DNA from: SIG603 sp963589785
Lineage (GTDB): Bacteria; Bacillota; Clostridia; Oscillospirales; Acutalibacteraceae
Assembly: GCA_963589785.1 (NCBI GenBank)
Contig: CAVAMJ010000029.1
Coordinates: 1 to 15,527, forward strand
Direction: 5' to 3'
DNA: 15,527 nucleotides
In this document: positions 1 to 7,108 of the stretch, piece by piece
How the letters are laid out: each line of letters opens with the position of its first letter
How positions within the stretch are numbered: the stretch's first letter is position 1
The notes under the pieces: model-generated
Told to the model about the DNA's origin: nothing
Seen by the model: the letters and a program-made list of their open reading frames with translations, nothing else
Databases searched by the model: none
Position numbers and translations under genes: made by a program

Positions 1-9
1 ATGGGTGAA

Positions 10-51
10 ACGGACAGAAAACGGACAAGCTTTTTGTCCCTTTTTGTCCGT
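10..51. repeat. Long imperfect inverted repeat (possible terminator)
   Basis: The two arms are built from ACGGACA, AAAA and GGACAA on the left and TTGTCC, TTTT and TGTCCGT on the right. They pair over about 17 base pairs with one C/C mismatch and one bulged G, around a five-base GCTTT loop. The plus-strand tail is only CTTTA, so it is a weak terminator for any gene entering from the left. It lies beyond the terminator of the regulator gene on the other strand. An 18-codon ORF starting at base 1 runs through it, but this is probably just the hairpin read as protein. Its job is unknown. Confidence 0.45.
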
Positions 52-60
52 CTTTAAAAG

Positions 61-93
61 ACAAAAAGCCCTCGCCTTTTTAGGCAAAGACTT
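61..93 (-). terminator. Intrinsic terminator of the AraC/GH39-like regulator
   Basis: Read on the minus strand, an 11-base-pair stem (arms at 83-93 and 66-76, with some G-U pairs) closes a six-base loop and runs straight into U-rich sequence (TTTTTGTCTTTT). It begins 21 bases beyond the regulator's stop codon, the right place to end that transcript. Confidence 0.75.
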
Positions 94-113
94 CTTAATA
101 TAGATTTATATTT

Positions 114-2621
114 TCATATCTTCTCGTTCAGCTTTCCTCTGATAATTCTCACCTCGTGCGGCTCTAAAAGTGCCGATATGATAAGCCTTTTGCTTTCGTC
201 CACTCTTGCGTGGTTAATCGAAACATCGTAAATCGAGCGGTACTCAAGGTAGCCGAGAATATCGTCAACCTTCATCGGTGCGCCCATTTGCATCCACGCA
301 TCGTAGCTTGAGCCGTGCTCACGGTTCACGGACTTTGTTTTCACTGTGTAATCGCCCTCAATCAAATTATCAAGAAATATATGAACGGACTTAGAGCCTT
401 TGTCGTCAAATTCGTAGTAGCGGTCATAATTAGTTTCTTCTATCGGAGACAAAACCGTTCTGCGGTGACGCTCGAGATTATACGGGCAGTAATAATAAAG
501 AAGCAGTGAAAATTCTCTTTTATCCTTGGAGACCGTCAAAAGGTAGCCGTTTCCCTCAGACACAACATCGCCGACTAAATCATTAAGTAACATTCCGCAT
601 GCATATGCCGCCTTGGGAATGTTGCGATATGTCAGCAAGCCGTTTGAGCCGTGATACATGGTGTTGTCAGGAAGAATTTTCTCACCGTAATCCGTGAGAG
701 ATCCCATGCAAAACACATCTGTTTTATCCTTGTTTTCTATCACATTCTTCACGATGCAAGCGCCGTGAAAACAAGTATCGTTGCCCGGTGACTGCCCCCA
801 CATACCGGGGTTAAACATAAGAATGAATATCGGCACAGAAACTTGATATTCTCCCATAATCTCATGAATGTGGTCTAATTCCTTAGAAAGAATATTGGGG
901 TCCTCACTCATGGAATAGACCTCGTCCACGCTACTGTTATACATGAGATTTTGTTCGTCGGAATCCGTAAAATCGCACATAAAGCACTGAAAGCTCATCA
1001 AATCGGGCAAAGCGTCGTTCTCCTTTGCGAATGACAACAGCTCCTCAAAAACCATGCTACCTTTCATCGAGACATGACCCGTATCGAGTCCGAAGCCGCA
1101 AATCGAAGCCTCAGGCAATACCGACTTAATCGCACGGTAGGTAGCAAGATAGAATTTCTTATAGTCCTCAAGATTACAGTTTCCGACAGATACCTGAACC
1201 GCCTGTTCCATAGAGAATTTCCATTTAGATACCTCCTCTCTGCCATACGCCGACACAAAGTGCCTTATCGTTTCCGAGACAAGCAGCTTCCATTCACCGA
1301 GGTCTGACGGCAAACTTACCACATTTAAGCCGAACATTTTCGCTTCTCTGTCCGTCACAAGACAGCTTGGGGTATAGTCAAGAAAAATCCACGGAGTTAT
1401 CTTCACATCTCTCACAAGAAAATTAAACACCAAATCAATATATGAAAAATTGAATTTCAGTTTTCCGTCAGAATCCCTCGTGCACACATTGAGCGAATCG
1501 GCATATATTCCGTGCATATGGTAATTTTCAAAATGCAGCTCTCTTTTCGCTCTTATGAGTGAACTCTGGAGAACTCCCCAAAGCAATTGTTCGATATAAC
1601 CGATACCGATACATTTATTCCATGTGCGGTTGAGCGGCTTTGTTTTTCTGTCAAAGCTTGCTTCAATCACCTCAGACTGCGCCTGTCTGAGTGAAACACT
1701 GCTTTTTTCAATCGAACGGTAACGCAAAAGTCCCATGTAAGATATGGTATCCGTATTCGCCGCCGCACTGCTTTTATCTTTTTTCTGTTCGTTCTCTGAA
1801 TTTGGCGAAAACTTTTCTCTTTCCGAGCGAATATGACGAATGTAAGCGCCCGGGGTACTTCCGAATTCCTTGTGAAATGCATCGATAAAGCTGTTCACAC
1901 TGCCAAATCCCGACGAAAATGCAAGCTCCGTGACGGAGGATTCTCCCCTATCTATAAGCTGTTTTGCAAAGCTAAGTCTTATCTCACGCAGACAGCTTGA
2001 AAAGGTCTTCCCCGTAATATCCGAAAAAAGTCTCGAGAAATACCCATCCGAAAGTCCGAATTTCTCCGCAGTCTGCGAGAGAGTCAGCGGTTCTTGAAAA
2101 TGCTCCCACACAAATCGCAAAATCTCTTCCTTTCGTGCGAAGTCATTTTTTCCTTTTTCCTCTTGATTAATACTGCTTTCTTCCGAAAAATCTTGAAAAA
2201 GTATGCTCAAAAGTCCCAAAAGCTCCGACTGCATATTAAGCTTCAGCTTTTGTGGGTCATCTATATAATCTTGGTAAATATTCGCAAGGTGCGTGCGTAT
2301 GAGGTCGAGAGTGGATTTCTTTTCGGGCTGGAGTGACGACACGCAGTTTATCGTCCCTATACCGTAATCGCTTAAAATCTCAATCGGAATATAGAGTGAA
2401 AGCGTGTGACAGCCCTCCTCTCTCTCCTGACGGTGAGCCTCAAACGGATTGAACACTGCAAAATCCTCCGCTCGAAGAACAAAGCTTCTCTTGGCGGTAT
2501 AAACCATGCAGTTGCCCGACAAAGAGAACAAAAGCTCTGCTTGGTTGTGAAGATGAAGTCCGTGCTTTTCGTTTTTATCGCAGTCGGTCTCAAATATAAT
2601 ATTTGTTGTATCAGTTGTCAT
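114..2621 (-). CDS. AraC-family regulator fused to a GH39-like domain
   Basis: Predicted sugar-responsive transcription regulator of about 835 residues. Residues about 12-80 look like an AraC-type cupin sensor (HLHNQAELLFSLSG, then NPFEAHRQ). Residues about 163-264 are a double helix-turn-helix AraC DNA-binding domain (LSDGYFSRLFSDITG, FGSVNSFIDAFHKEFGSTPG). From about 330 onward the protein resembles glycoside hydrolase family 39 beta-xylosidases (TWNKCIGIGY, ENYHMHGIYAD, YIDLVFNFLVRDVKITPW). The usual acid/base segment WNEP is replaced by SMEQA near residue 471, and the nucleophile segment TEF/W by LMF near 602. The domain therefore looks catalytically dead and probably binds a glycoside; this alignment was made by eye. 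The ATG at 2621 is chosen because AAAGGA lies about eight bases upstream; a TTG eight codons earlier has poorer spacing. It stands divergent from a sugar symporter and is its likely regulator. Confidence 0.9.
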   Translation of the reverse strand: MTTDTTNIIFETDCDKNEKHGLHLHNQAELLFSLSGNCMVYTAKRSFVLRAEDFAVFNPFEAHRQEREEGCHTLSLYIPIEILSDYGIGTINCVSSLQPEKKSTLDLIRTHLANIYQDYIDDPQKLKLNMQSELLGLLSILFQDFSEESSINQEEKGKNDFARKEEILRFVWEHFQEPLTLSQTAEKFGLSDGYFSRLFSDITGKTFSSCLREIRLSFAKQLIDRGESSVTELAFSSGFGSVNSFIDAFHKEFGSTPGAYIRHIRSEREKFSPNSENEQKKDKSSAAANTDTISYMGLLRYRSIEKSSVSLRQAQSEVIEASFDRKTKPLNRTWNKCIGIGYIEQLLWGVLQSSLIRAKRELHFENYHMHGIYADSLNVCTRDSDGKLKFNFSYIDLVFNFLVRDVKITPWIFLDYTPSCLVTDREAKMFGLNVVSLPSDLGEWKLLVSETIRHFVSAYGREEVSKWKFSMEQAVQVSVGNCNLEDYKKFYLATYRAIKSVLPEASICGFGLDTGHVSMKGSMVFEELLSFAKENDALPDLMSFQCFMCDFTDSDEQNLMYNSSVDEVYSMSEDPNILSKELDHIHEIMGEYQVSVPIFILMFNPGMWGQSPGNDTCFHGACIVKNVIENKDKTDVFCMGSLTDYGEKILPDNTMYHGSNGLLTYRNIPKAAYACGMLLNDLVGDVVSEGNGYLLTVSKDKREFSLLLYYYCPYNLERHRRTVLSPIEETNYDRYYEFDDKGSKSVHIFLDNLIEGDYTVKTKSVNREHGSSYDAWMQMGAPMKVDDILGYLEYRSIYDVSINHARVDESKRLIISALLEPHEVRIIRGKLNEKI

Positions 2622-2668
2622 AGTGAAAATCCTTTTAAAAATCAAATATCCTATATTTTATTATTCTA

Positions 2669-2759
2669 TTTTATCACTAAACGCTTTAAATTTGTTATTT
2701 TAAAAGAACAATCACTGTTATTTGATGTTTTTATCACTGAATTTCAACTATCGCTTTAA
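2669..2759. promoter_or_regulatory. Direct repeats between divergent genes (candidate AraC operator)
   Basis: The sequence TTTTATCACT is followed by A/G-AA and then CGCTTTAA twice: at 2669-2689, and at 2729-2759 with ten extra bases inside. A further ATCACT lies at 2711-2716. AraC-family proteins usually bind direct repeats, and these lie 48 to 138 bases upstream of the regulator's own start. They could mediate autoregulation and control of the divergent symporter. That this regulator binds them is inference. Confidence 0.5.
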
Positions 2760-2815
2760 TGAGTGCTTTTAAAATCAAATTAAGCATGAAACAAATTTAA
2801 ACAAAATAGTTATCT

Positions 2816-2857
2816 TGATTGTAGAAATTTTTATATCAAAACACTAAAATACAATCA
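2816..2857 (+). promoter_or_regulatory. Inverted repeat and likely promoter of the symporter operon
   Basis: An exact eight-base inverted repeat (TGATTGTA at 2816-2823, TACAATCA at 2850-2857) flanks 26 bases. TACAAT at 2850-2855 is a good -10 box, but no good -35 box stands 16 to 18 bases before it, as expected for an activator-dependent promoter. It lies about 45 bases before the symporter start. The rest of 2622-2898 is AT-rich with no other gene. Confidence 0.4.
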
Positions 2858-2898
2858 GATTTTCACAAAAGATGTGGATTAGTCATAAGGAGGCTAAC

Positions 2899-4263
2899 AT
2901 GAAAGAAAACGAAAAAAGAGTAGACGGCTTCGTGCCATTCTCTCAAAAGCTCAATTATTCCATCGGCTCAGGCGGCGGAAACATCATCACGACAATCGTC
3001 GGCAGCTTTATTGCGGCATACCTCACCGACTCCGTAGGTATCGGAGCGGCAACCATGTCCACAATGATACTCGTCAACCGTGCGTTTGACCTTTTCACCG
3101 ACTTCTTCATGGGCTCGATAGTCGACCGCACTCGCACCAAATGGGGCAAAGCTAGACCGTGGGTTGCACTTTCCGCACCGATTATCGCTATTCTTTTGAT
3201 TTTGGTATTCAGCGTACCCGAAAGCCTCAGCGCAACAGGAAAGCTAATCTATGTTTACATCACATACCTCTTCCTCAACGCTATCGGCTTCACAATGTTC
3301 TTCATTCCGCACACGGCTCTTCTCTCGAGAATAACTCTCAACGGAAACGAAAGACAGAAAATCGCTTCTATGGAGCAGATTTTGAATCAGGTGGCAGGTC
3401 TTGCCGTCTCAACATTCTGGGTTCCGCTCACAAGAAGCATAGGATACAGAGGAACAGCTATTGTCTATGGTGTTGCCACTTGCGTATTCATTCTCTTTGC
3501 ATTCTTCGGAACTAAAGAGAATGTCGGCGAAAACGACGACAAACAGCCTAAAGCTAAATCAAGCGTACCGTTCAAAACTCAGATTTCCTGCCTCACAAAG
3601 AACAAGTACTTCTGGCTCGAGACTTTATTCTTCTGTCTTTTACTTCTTCACAACTGCGGCTGCGGAATGGTTTCTTACTACTACTGCAACATCGTCCTTG
3701 GCGATGCCGCAATCGTCGCTATCATTTCTGCTTGCGGTATGATTCCCGCAATGATTATGAACCTCATTTTGCCGTCGCTCGTCAAAAAGCTCGGCAAGCG
3801 CAGAATAATGATCATGAGCTCATGCGTAGTTATCATCACCGGCGTTATCATGGGACTTTTCCCGACCGCTGTCGGACTTATCTGCGTGCTCTATGCGATT
3901 AAAGGCTTCTTCATGGGAGCAATGTTCTCATGTGCATTTGCTCTTACAGGTGATGTTGTCGACTACGGCGAATGGAAATTCGGCGTTCGCTCAGAGGGTC
4001 TTGTAATGTCAGGCGTCAGCATCGGTCAGAAGGCCGGTCTCGGACTTGGCCCCGCTATCGCCGGCTGGATTCTCGCATTCGGCGGCTATGACGGACTTGC
4101 AGAAACTCAGACAGCAAGCGCAATCGCATCCATCAACTTCACATTCACATTCTATGCGGCTATCTGCGGTGTCATTCTTCTCATCGTAAGCTTGCTCTTC
4201 GATGTCGACAAGCACACATCTCAGATGCAGGCAGATCTCACAAAGAAACATTCTCTAAACTAA
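2899..4263 (+). CDS. GPH-family (MelB-like) sugar:cation symporter
   Basis: Integral membrane carrier of 454 residues, about 12 membrane segments, of the glycoside-pentoside-hexuronide:cation symporter family within the MFS. It would import a glycoside or oligosaccharide with Na+ or H+. The family signature is clear at residues 61-88: RAFDLFTDFFMGSIVD followed by RTRTKWGKARPW. Asp64, Asp68 and Asp76 lie in the region that binds the coupling cation in MelB. The N-terminal SQKLNYSIGSGGGN and the GDVVDYGEWKFGVRSEG segment are also typical. The start at 2899 follows AAGGAGG by five bases; an in-frame ATG nine codons earlier lacks such a site. The MBL-fold gene begins 13 bases after its stop, so the two probably share a transcript controlled by the divergent AraC/GH39-like regulator. 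The exact sugar cannot be read from sequence; the GH39-like sensor hints at xylosides. Confidence 0.9.
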   Translation: MKENEKRVDGFVPFSQKLNYSIGSGGGNIITTIVGSFIAAYLTDSVGIGAATMSTMILVNRAFDLFTDFFMGSIVDRTRTKWGKARPWVALSAPIIAILLILVFSVPESLSATGKLIYVYITYLFLNAIGFTMFFIPHTALLSRITLNGNERQKIASMEQILNQVAGLAVSTFWVPLTRSIGYRGTAIVYGVATCVFILFAFFGTKENVGENDDKQPKAKSSVPFKTQISCLTKNKYFWLETLFFCLLLLHNCGCGMVSYYYCNIVLGDAAIVAIISACGMIPAMIMNLILPSLVKKLGKRRIMIMSSCVVIITGVIMGLFPTAVGLICVLYAIKGFFMGAMFSCAFALTGDVVDYGEWKFGVRSEGLVMSGVSIGQKAGLGLGPAIAGWILAFGGYDGLAETQTASAIASINFTFTFYAAICGVILLIVSLLFDVDKHTSQMQADLTKKHSLN

Positions 4264-4276
4264 AAGGCAAAGCAAT

Positions 4277-5149
4277 ATGTTAAAATTCGATACAGAAAAA
4301 GTCAGCGAAAACATCACTCGATTCTACGCATTCGGAACAGAGTTAGTCTACCTCATCGAGGGAAGCGAAAAGAACATTCTGATTGATACGGGAAGCGGAT
4401 TCGGAAGCCTAAAAAAAGCCGTAGACTCTGTCCTTCTCGAGCACGAAAACCACAATCCGCTCTCGGTTCTTCTCTCGCACGGTCACATTGACCATGCGGG
4501 CGGAGCTGGAGAATTCACAAGAAATTCTCTTGATGTTTATATGAACCCCAATGACGAGTACATCTATAACCGCCATATGTCAGAGAAATTCAGACGAGAC
4601 GGAATTTCCATGGAGGACTTCAGCGGTCACGGCGAATATGTCGAAGAGGAGGACTATATCCCCTCTGCAGACTTCTCCGATATTAAGCCGCTTCACGAGG
4701 GAGATATTTTCGACCTTGGAAACATTAAAATAGAGACCTATTCATGCAAGGGCCACACATTGGGCAGTATGGTTTTCTTAATTCACGACTCAGACGGAAA
4801 GACCTATCTTTTCACGGGAGACGCTTGCAACACCTTCACATTCGTTTTCGATTCGTATTCGACAAGCATCGAAGAATATGAGGAGAGCTTAAAGGAACTT
4901 AAAACTAAAATTGACGGCACATATGACGAGGTTCTCATTTCTCACGGTAACGGCAAGGGTTACATCGGAATAATCGAGGATGTTATCGAGGTTTGCGAGA
5001 AGATAAAAGCGAATCAAGTTGATGCTTTGCCGTTTGAATTCGGCGGAGCAAAGGGAAATATCGCATTTGCACCAAATCCTGAAAGCATGAAGGGCAACAT
5101 CGTCTTTAGTCCCGAAAGAATCTTGAAAGAAAACACGAAGATTTTCTAA
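4277..5149 (+). CDS. Metallo-beta-lactamase-fold hydrolase
   Basis: Soluble 290-residue protein with the metal-binding set of the MBL superfamily: SHGHIDH (His68, His70, Asp72, His73), His160 in SCKGHTLGSM, Asp182 in FTGDAC and His223 in ISHGNG. These support a dinuclear metal hydrolase. No signal peptide is seen, so it should act in the cytoplasm. The superfamily covers glyoxalase II, lactonases, phosphodiesterases and other esterases, and the substrate cannot be set from sequence. The gene follows the symporter by 13 bases and precedes a strong terminator, so it is the second gene of that operon and may process an imported compound or a by-product; this is inference. The ribosome site is weak (AAAGGC), compatible with translational coupling. 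The C-terminal tail after about residue 250 carries a loosely repeated KGNIAFAPNPES / KGNIVFSPER motif. Confidence 0.88.
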   Translation: MLKFDTEKVSENITRFYAFGTELVYLIEGSEKNILIDTGSGFGSLKKAVDSVLLEHENHNPLSVLLSHGHIDHAGGAGEFTRNSLDVYMNPNDEYIYNRHMSEKFRRDGISMEDFSGHGEYVEEEDYIPSADFSDIKPLHEGDIFDLGNIKIETYSCKGHTLGSMVFLIHDSDGKTYLFTGDACNTFTFVFDSYSTSIEEYEESLKELKTKIDGTYDEVLISHGNGKGYIGIIEDVIEVCEKIKANQVDALPFEFGGAKGNIAFAPNPESMKGNIVFSPERILKENTKIF

Positions 5150-5161
5150 GCCATCACTTCT

Positions 5162-5197
5162 AAAAGCTTATCGCGCAAAAGCCCGATAAGCTTTTTT
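5162..5197 (+). terminator. Intrinsic terminator of the symporter/MBL operon
   Basis: A perfect 12-base-pair stem (AAAAGCTTATCG with CGATAAGCTTTT) around a ten-base loop, with the U run continuing to 5197. It lies 12 bases after the MBL stop codon. Confidence 0.9.
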
Positions 5198-5215
5198 GCA
5201 ATTTTTAAATTTATC

Positions 5216-5244
5216 TTGCATTTTTAGTTTTAATATGATATATA
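5216..5244 (+). promoter_or_regulatory. Promoter of the MFS exporter leader
   Basis: TTGCAT (5216-5221) and TATATA (5239-5244) are 17 bases apart and followed by a further AT. Transcription should start near 5251, just before the leader ORF's ribosome site. The promoter is close behind the preceding terminator, so the exporter is a separate unit. Confidence 0.55.
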
Positions 5245-5281
5245 TAATTTAAGTTTTACTGAAAGGAAAGGTGCATCCGTA

Positions 5282-5326
5282 ATGGGTTGGAAGACTAAAG
5301 TTTCGTACCAAAAAGGAAACTGTTAA
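5282..5326 (+). CDS. 14-residue leader peptide MGWKTKVSYQKGNC
   Basis: A short ORF with AAAGGTG eight bases before its ATG. It covers the 5' arms of the second and third leader stems and all of the third. Such an ORF followed by an antiterminator/terminator pair is characteristic of ribosome-mediated attenuation. The peptide may matter less than ribosome occupancy. No homologue is claimed. Confidence 0.55.
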   Translation: MGWKTKVSYQKGNC

Positions 5327-5387
5327 TACCACCCTCGGATAAGTGTGCCATTTTATACCTTTCAGCAAGGCGGAAACGGATTTTTGT

Positions 5388-5417
5388 GCGTCCGCAGCTT
5401 TGCTGTGGGCGCTTTTG
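5388..5417 (+). terminator. Attenuator terminator in front of the MFS exporter
   Basis: An 11-base-pair GC-rich stem (GCGTCCGCAGC with GCTGTGGGCGC, two G-U pairs) around a TTT loop, then TTTTG. It lies about 94 bases before the exporter's start and is mutually exclusive with the upstream antiterminator. A weaker second hairpin (GCGCTTTT with AAAAACGC, then TTTTT) overlaps its end at 5409-5437. Confidence 0.75.
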
Positions 5418-5510
5418 TTATACCCAAAAACGCTTTTTAAAGGCACACTTTTTCTGCTCGCAAATGAAAGATTAAATTACAAATTCTTGCAAAACGAAAG
5501 GGTGTTCCTT

Positions 5511-6734
5511 ATGAATTCAGCTAAAAGAAAGAAATTAAATTTAAAAAAGCAATTAGGCTTAATTTATACCTCCGGATTTTTCTCGGGACTTAGAATAACA
5601 GATGCCGTCTGGGTGGCACTGCTTGTCGCTCGAGGATATTCCCTGTGGGAAATCGGCTTTGCCGAGAGCGTTTTTCACGTTGTCAGCCTTATTTGCGAGG
5701 TTCCTTCGGGAATGTTCGCCGATATGCTCGGCAGAAAAAAGACCCTTGTTCTCGGCGGATTTTTGATAACCGTCTATAATGTTCTCATGGCGTTCGCACC
5801 GAATTTTCTCTGCGTATGCCTTGCCATGGGACTTAACGCTCTTGCCTACACCATGTTTTCGGGCACGGACAGCGCAATGACCTACGACAGCATGAAAGAG
5901 GCGAACAAAACCGATGATTACATCAAGGTCAACGCAAAGTGCACTCAGATTAATTTAATTGCGAGCGCTCTCGGCTCACTCTCAAGCACGCTTGTGAATA
6001 TCCTGAAATACACTGGATTTTATCTTCTCAGCGGCGCATTTGAGTTCACCTCGATGATTTCTCACGCATTGATGACAGAGCCCGTAGTGACCGACGCTCA
6101 GGCGGAGAGAGAAAACAGAAATTTTCTCGAAACTCTCAAAAAAGTCCCCATGCTTTTCGTTAATCTCTGTCGTGACAGCTACTCCATACTCAAGGCTTGC
6201 CCCTTTGCCGTCAAGCTGATTGTTTCAACGGCGATTGTGTCGATACCGACCTATCTCACGAAGATGTTCTTACAGGAAAGGCTCATAGAACTCGGCTGGA
6301 GCAATAGATTTCTCTTTGTGCCGATGCTTTTAAGCAGTGCGGCGGCAATCTTAGGCACATTATTGGCGGCAAAAGCAAAGATTAAGTCCCTGAGAAAGTT
6401 ATATTTTATCTGTGCTATACTTGTCGGCGGCGGCACAGTGCTTGTCGGCACGGCTAACGCATGGTTCAGCATATTCGGAATGATGTTAGTACAAAGCATA
6501 CTTGAAATTTGGTTTTTGGTGGAAAGCCAGAAATTAAACGATGCCATTCCCTCCGACCAGAGAGCAACTATAATCAGCGTTGACGGAATGTGTTACAGTA
6601 TTCTTATGATTCCCACAAGTCCACTTGTCGGCAAAATCGGCGATCTCTTCGGCAATGCGGGCGCAGGGCTGACTGTTCTCGGTATTCTTGTAATGCTAAG
6701 CAGTTTGTGCGTATTCTTCAAGAAAAAGAAATAA
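5511..6734 (+). CDS. MFS exporter (drug-efflux type)
   Basis: Membrane transporter of 407 residues with about 12 hydrophobic segments. The CEVPSGMFADMLGRKKT stretch at residues 62-78 is MFS motif A with the acidic CEVPSG lead-in seen in one group of proton-driven drug exporters. The start at 5511 is chosen because GAAAGGGTG stands six bases upstream and the protein then has an ordinary basic N-terminus (AKRKKLNLKKQ). The same frame stays open back to a GTG at 5343, but that region is the attenuator, so the extension is unlikely to be protein. Substrate unknown. The attenuator suggests induction when translation is disturbed, as by ribosome-targeting antibiotics; this is inference. It is not assigned to a named tet or other resistance class. 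No terminator is seen directly after it. Confidence 0.85.
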   Translation: MNSAKRKKLNLKKQLGLIYTSGFFSGLRITDAVWVALLVARGYSLWEIGFAESVFHVVSLICEVPSGMFADMLGRKKTLVLGGFLITVYNVLMAFAPNFLCVCLAMGLNALAYTMFSGTDSAMTYDSMKEANKTDDYIKVNAKCTQINLIASALGSLSSTLVNILKYTGFYLLSGAFEFTSMISHALMTEPVVTDAQAERENRNFLETLKKVPMLFVNLCRDSYSILKACPFAVKLIVSTAIVSIPTYLTKMFLQERLIELGWSNRFLFVPMLLSSAAAILGTLLAAKAKIKSLRKLYFICAILVGGGTVLVGTANAWFSIFGMMLVQSILEIWFLVESQKLNDAIPSDQRATIISVDGMCYSILMIPTSPLVGKIGDLFGNAGAGLTVLGILVMLSSLCVFFKKKK

Positions 6735-6821
6735 TCTAATCGTACATGGGCTTTCAACAAATCACGAGAGAATGTCGAAAACTATGAGACTAAAAAATAT
6801 ACCAATCCGAGGAGGATTACG

Positions 6822-6953
6822 ATGAAAAACTTTAGCTTTGATGAAATAGTTCAGCTTGAAAAATCTTGCGGAAAAACAGTTGGCATCGGTGACTTCTTCT
6901 AGTACAAGGATTTAACGATAATCAAAACGGTTGACAGACCAAAAAGCAAATAA
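6822..6953 (+). pseudogene. Small ORF interrupted by an in-frame amber codon
   Basis: A very good ribosome site (GAGGAGG, six bases spacing) precedes an ATG that opens a 26-codon ORF (MKNFSFDEIVQLEKSCGKTV then GIGDFF) ending at TAG (6900-6902). The same frame continues for 16 codons (YKDLTIIKTVDRPKSK) to TAA. The continuation reads like protein, so this may be a 43-residue gene broken by one base change, for example CAG to TAG, or a functional 26-residue peptide. The family is not recognised. It follows the MFS exporter by 87 bases with no terminator between, so it may share that transcript. The rest of 6735-7056 is AT-rich with no other supported gene. Confidence 0.45.
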
Positions 6954-7056
6954 TCTCTTGAAAATATGTTCTGATGAAAAGTTTCAAAAAGCGAAACAGT
7001 TTTCAACGAAATCTGAAATAAAGTTGAAAATCAAGTCTCAAATTCAATATATTAAT

Positions 7057-7094
7057 AAAAAACAAAGCGAGAAGCCTTCTTGACTTCTCGCTTT
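7057..7094 (-). terminator. Intrinsic terminator of the glycosyltransferase operon (possibly bidirectional)
   Basis: A perfect 11-base-pair stem (AAAGCGAGAAG with CTTCTCGCTTT) around nine bases. On the minus strand it is followed by GTTTTTT and lies 14 bases beyond the glycosyltransferase stop. On the plus strand the tail is shorter (TTTTCACTTT), but it may also stop the exporter transcript. Confidence 0.88.
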
Positions 7095-7108
7095 TCACTT
7101 TATCTAAC

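Larger units (their letters stand above)
5261..5417 (+). promoter_or_regulatory. Structured leader with antiterminator and terminator (attenuator)
   Basis: Three nested stems span the leader ORF: ATCCG/CGGAT (5275-5279 with 5336-5340), GGGT-U-GG/CCACCC (5284-5290 with 5329-5334) and AGTTTC/GAAACT (5299-5304 with 5316-5321). Further on, AGCAAGGC (5364-5371) can pair with GCTTTGCT (5397-5404), assisted by CGGA/TCCG, and this would break the terminator at 5388-5412. The CGGAT of the first stem recurs at 5377-5381, so ATCCG has two possible partners. A ribosome stalled or idling on the leader ORF would open the nested stems. This fits transcription attenuation that senses translation, as known for several antibiotic-resistance genes. 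A metabolite riboswitch is the alternative; no known class was recognised. Confidence 0.65.

Noticed and set aside
1..57. 18-codon ORF at the window start
   Set aside because: Its bases are the two arms of a long hairpin and there is no visible ribosome site in the window.
2406..2759. 117-codon plus-strand frame opposite the regulator's N-terminus
   Set aside because: It is the complement of a well-supported gene plus AT-rich promoter DNA, with no family features.
5329..5337. Minus-strand AGGGTGGTA resembling the T-box antiterminator sequence
   Set aside because: No downstream minus-strand gene and no specifier or stem I elements; the bases are explained by plus-strand pairing with GGGTTGG.
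5343..5510. 56-codon in-frame N-terminal extension of the MFS exporter
   Set aside because: It crosses the attenuator terminator, begins with GTG without a ribosome site, and a good ribosome site stands before 5511.
6900..6902. TAG read as pyrrolysine
   Set aside because: No Pyl machinery is in the window and the ORF is not a methylamine methyltransferase; a point mutation or true stop is simpler.
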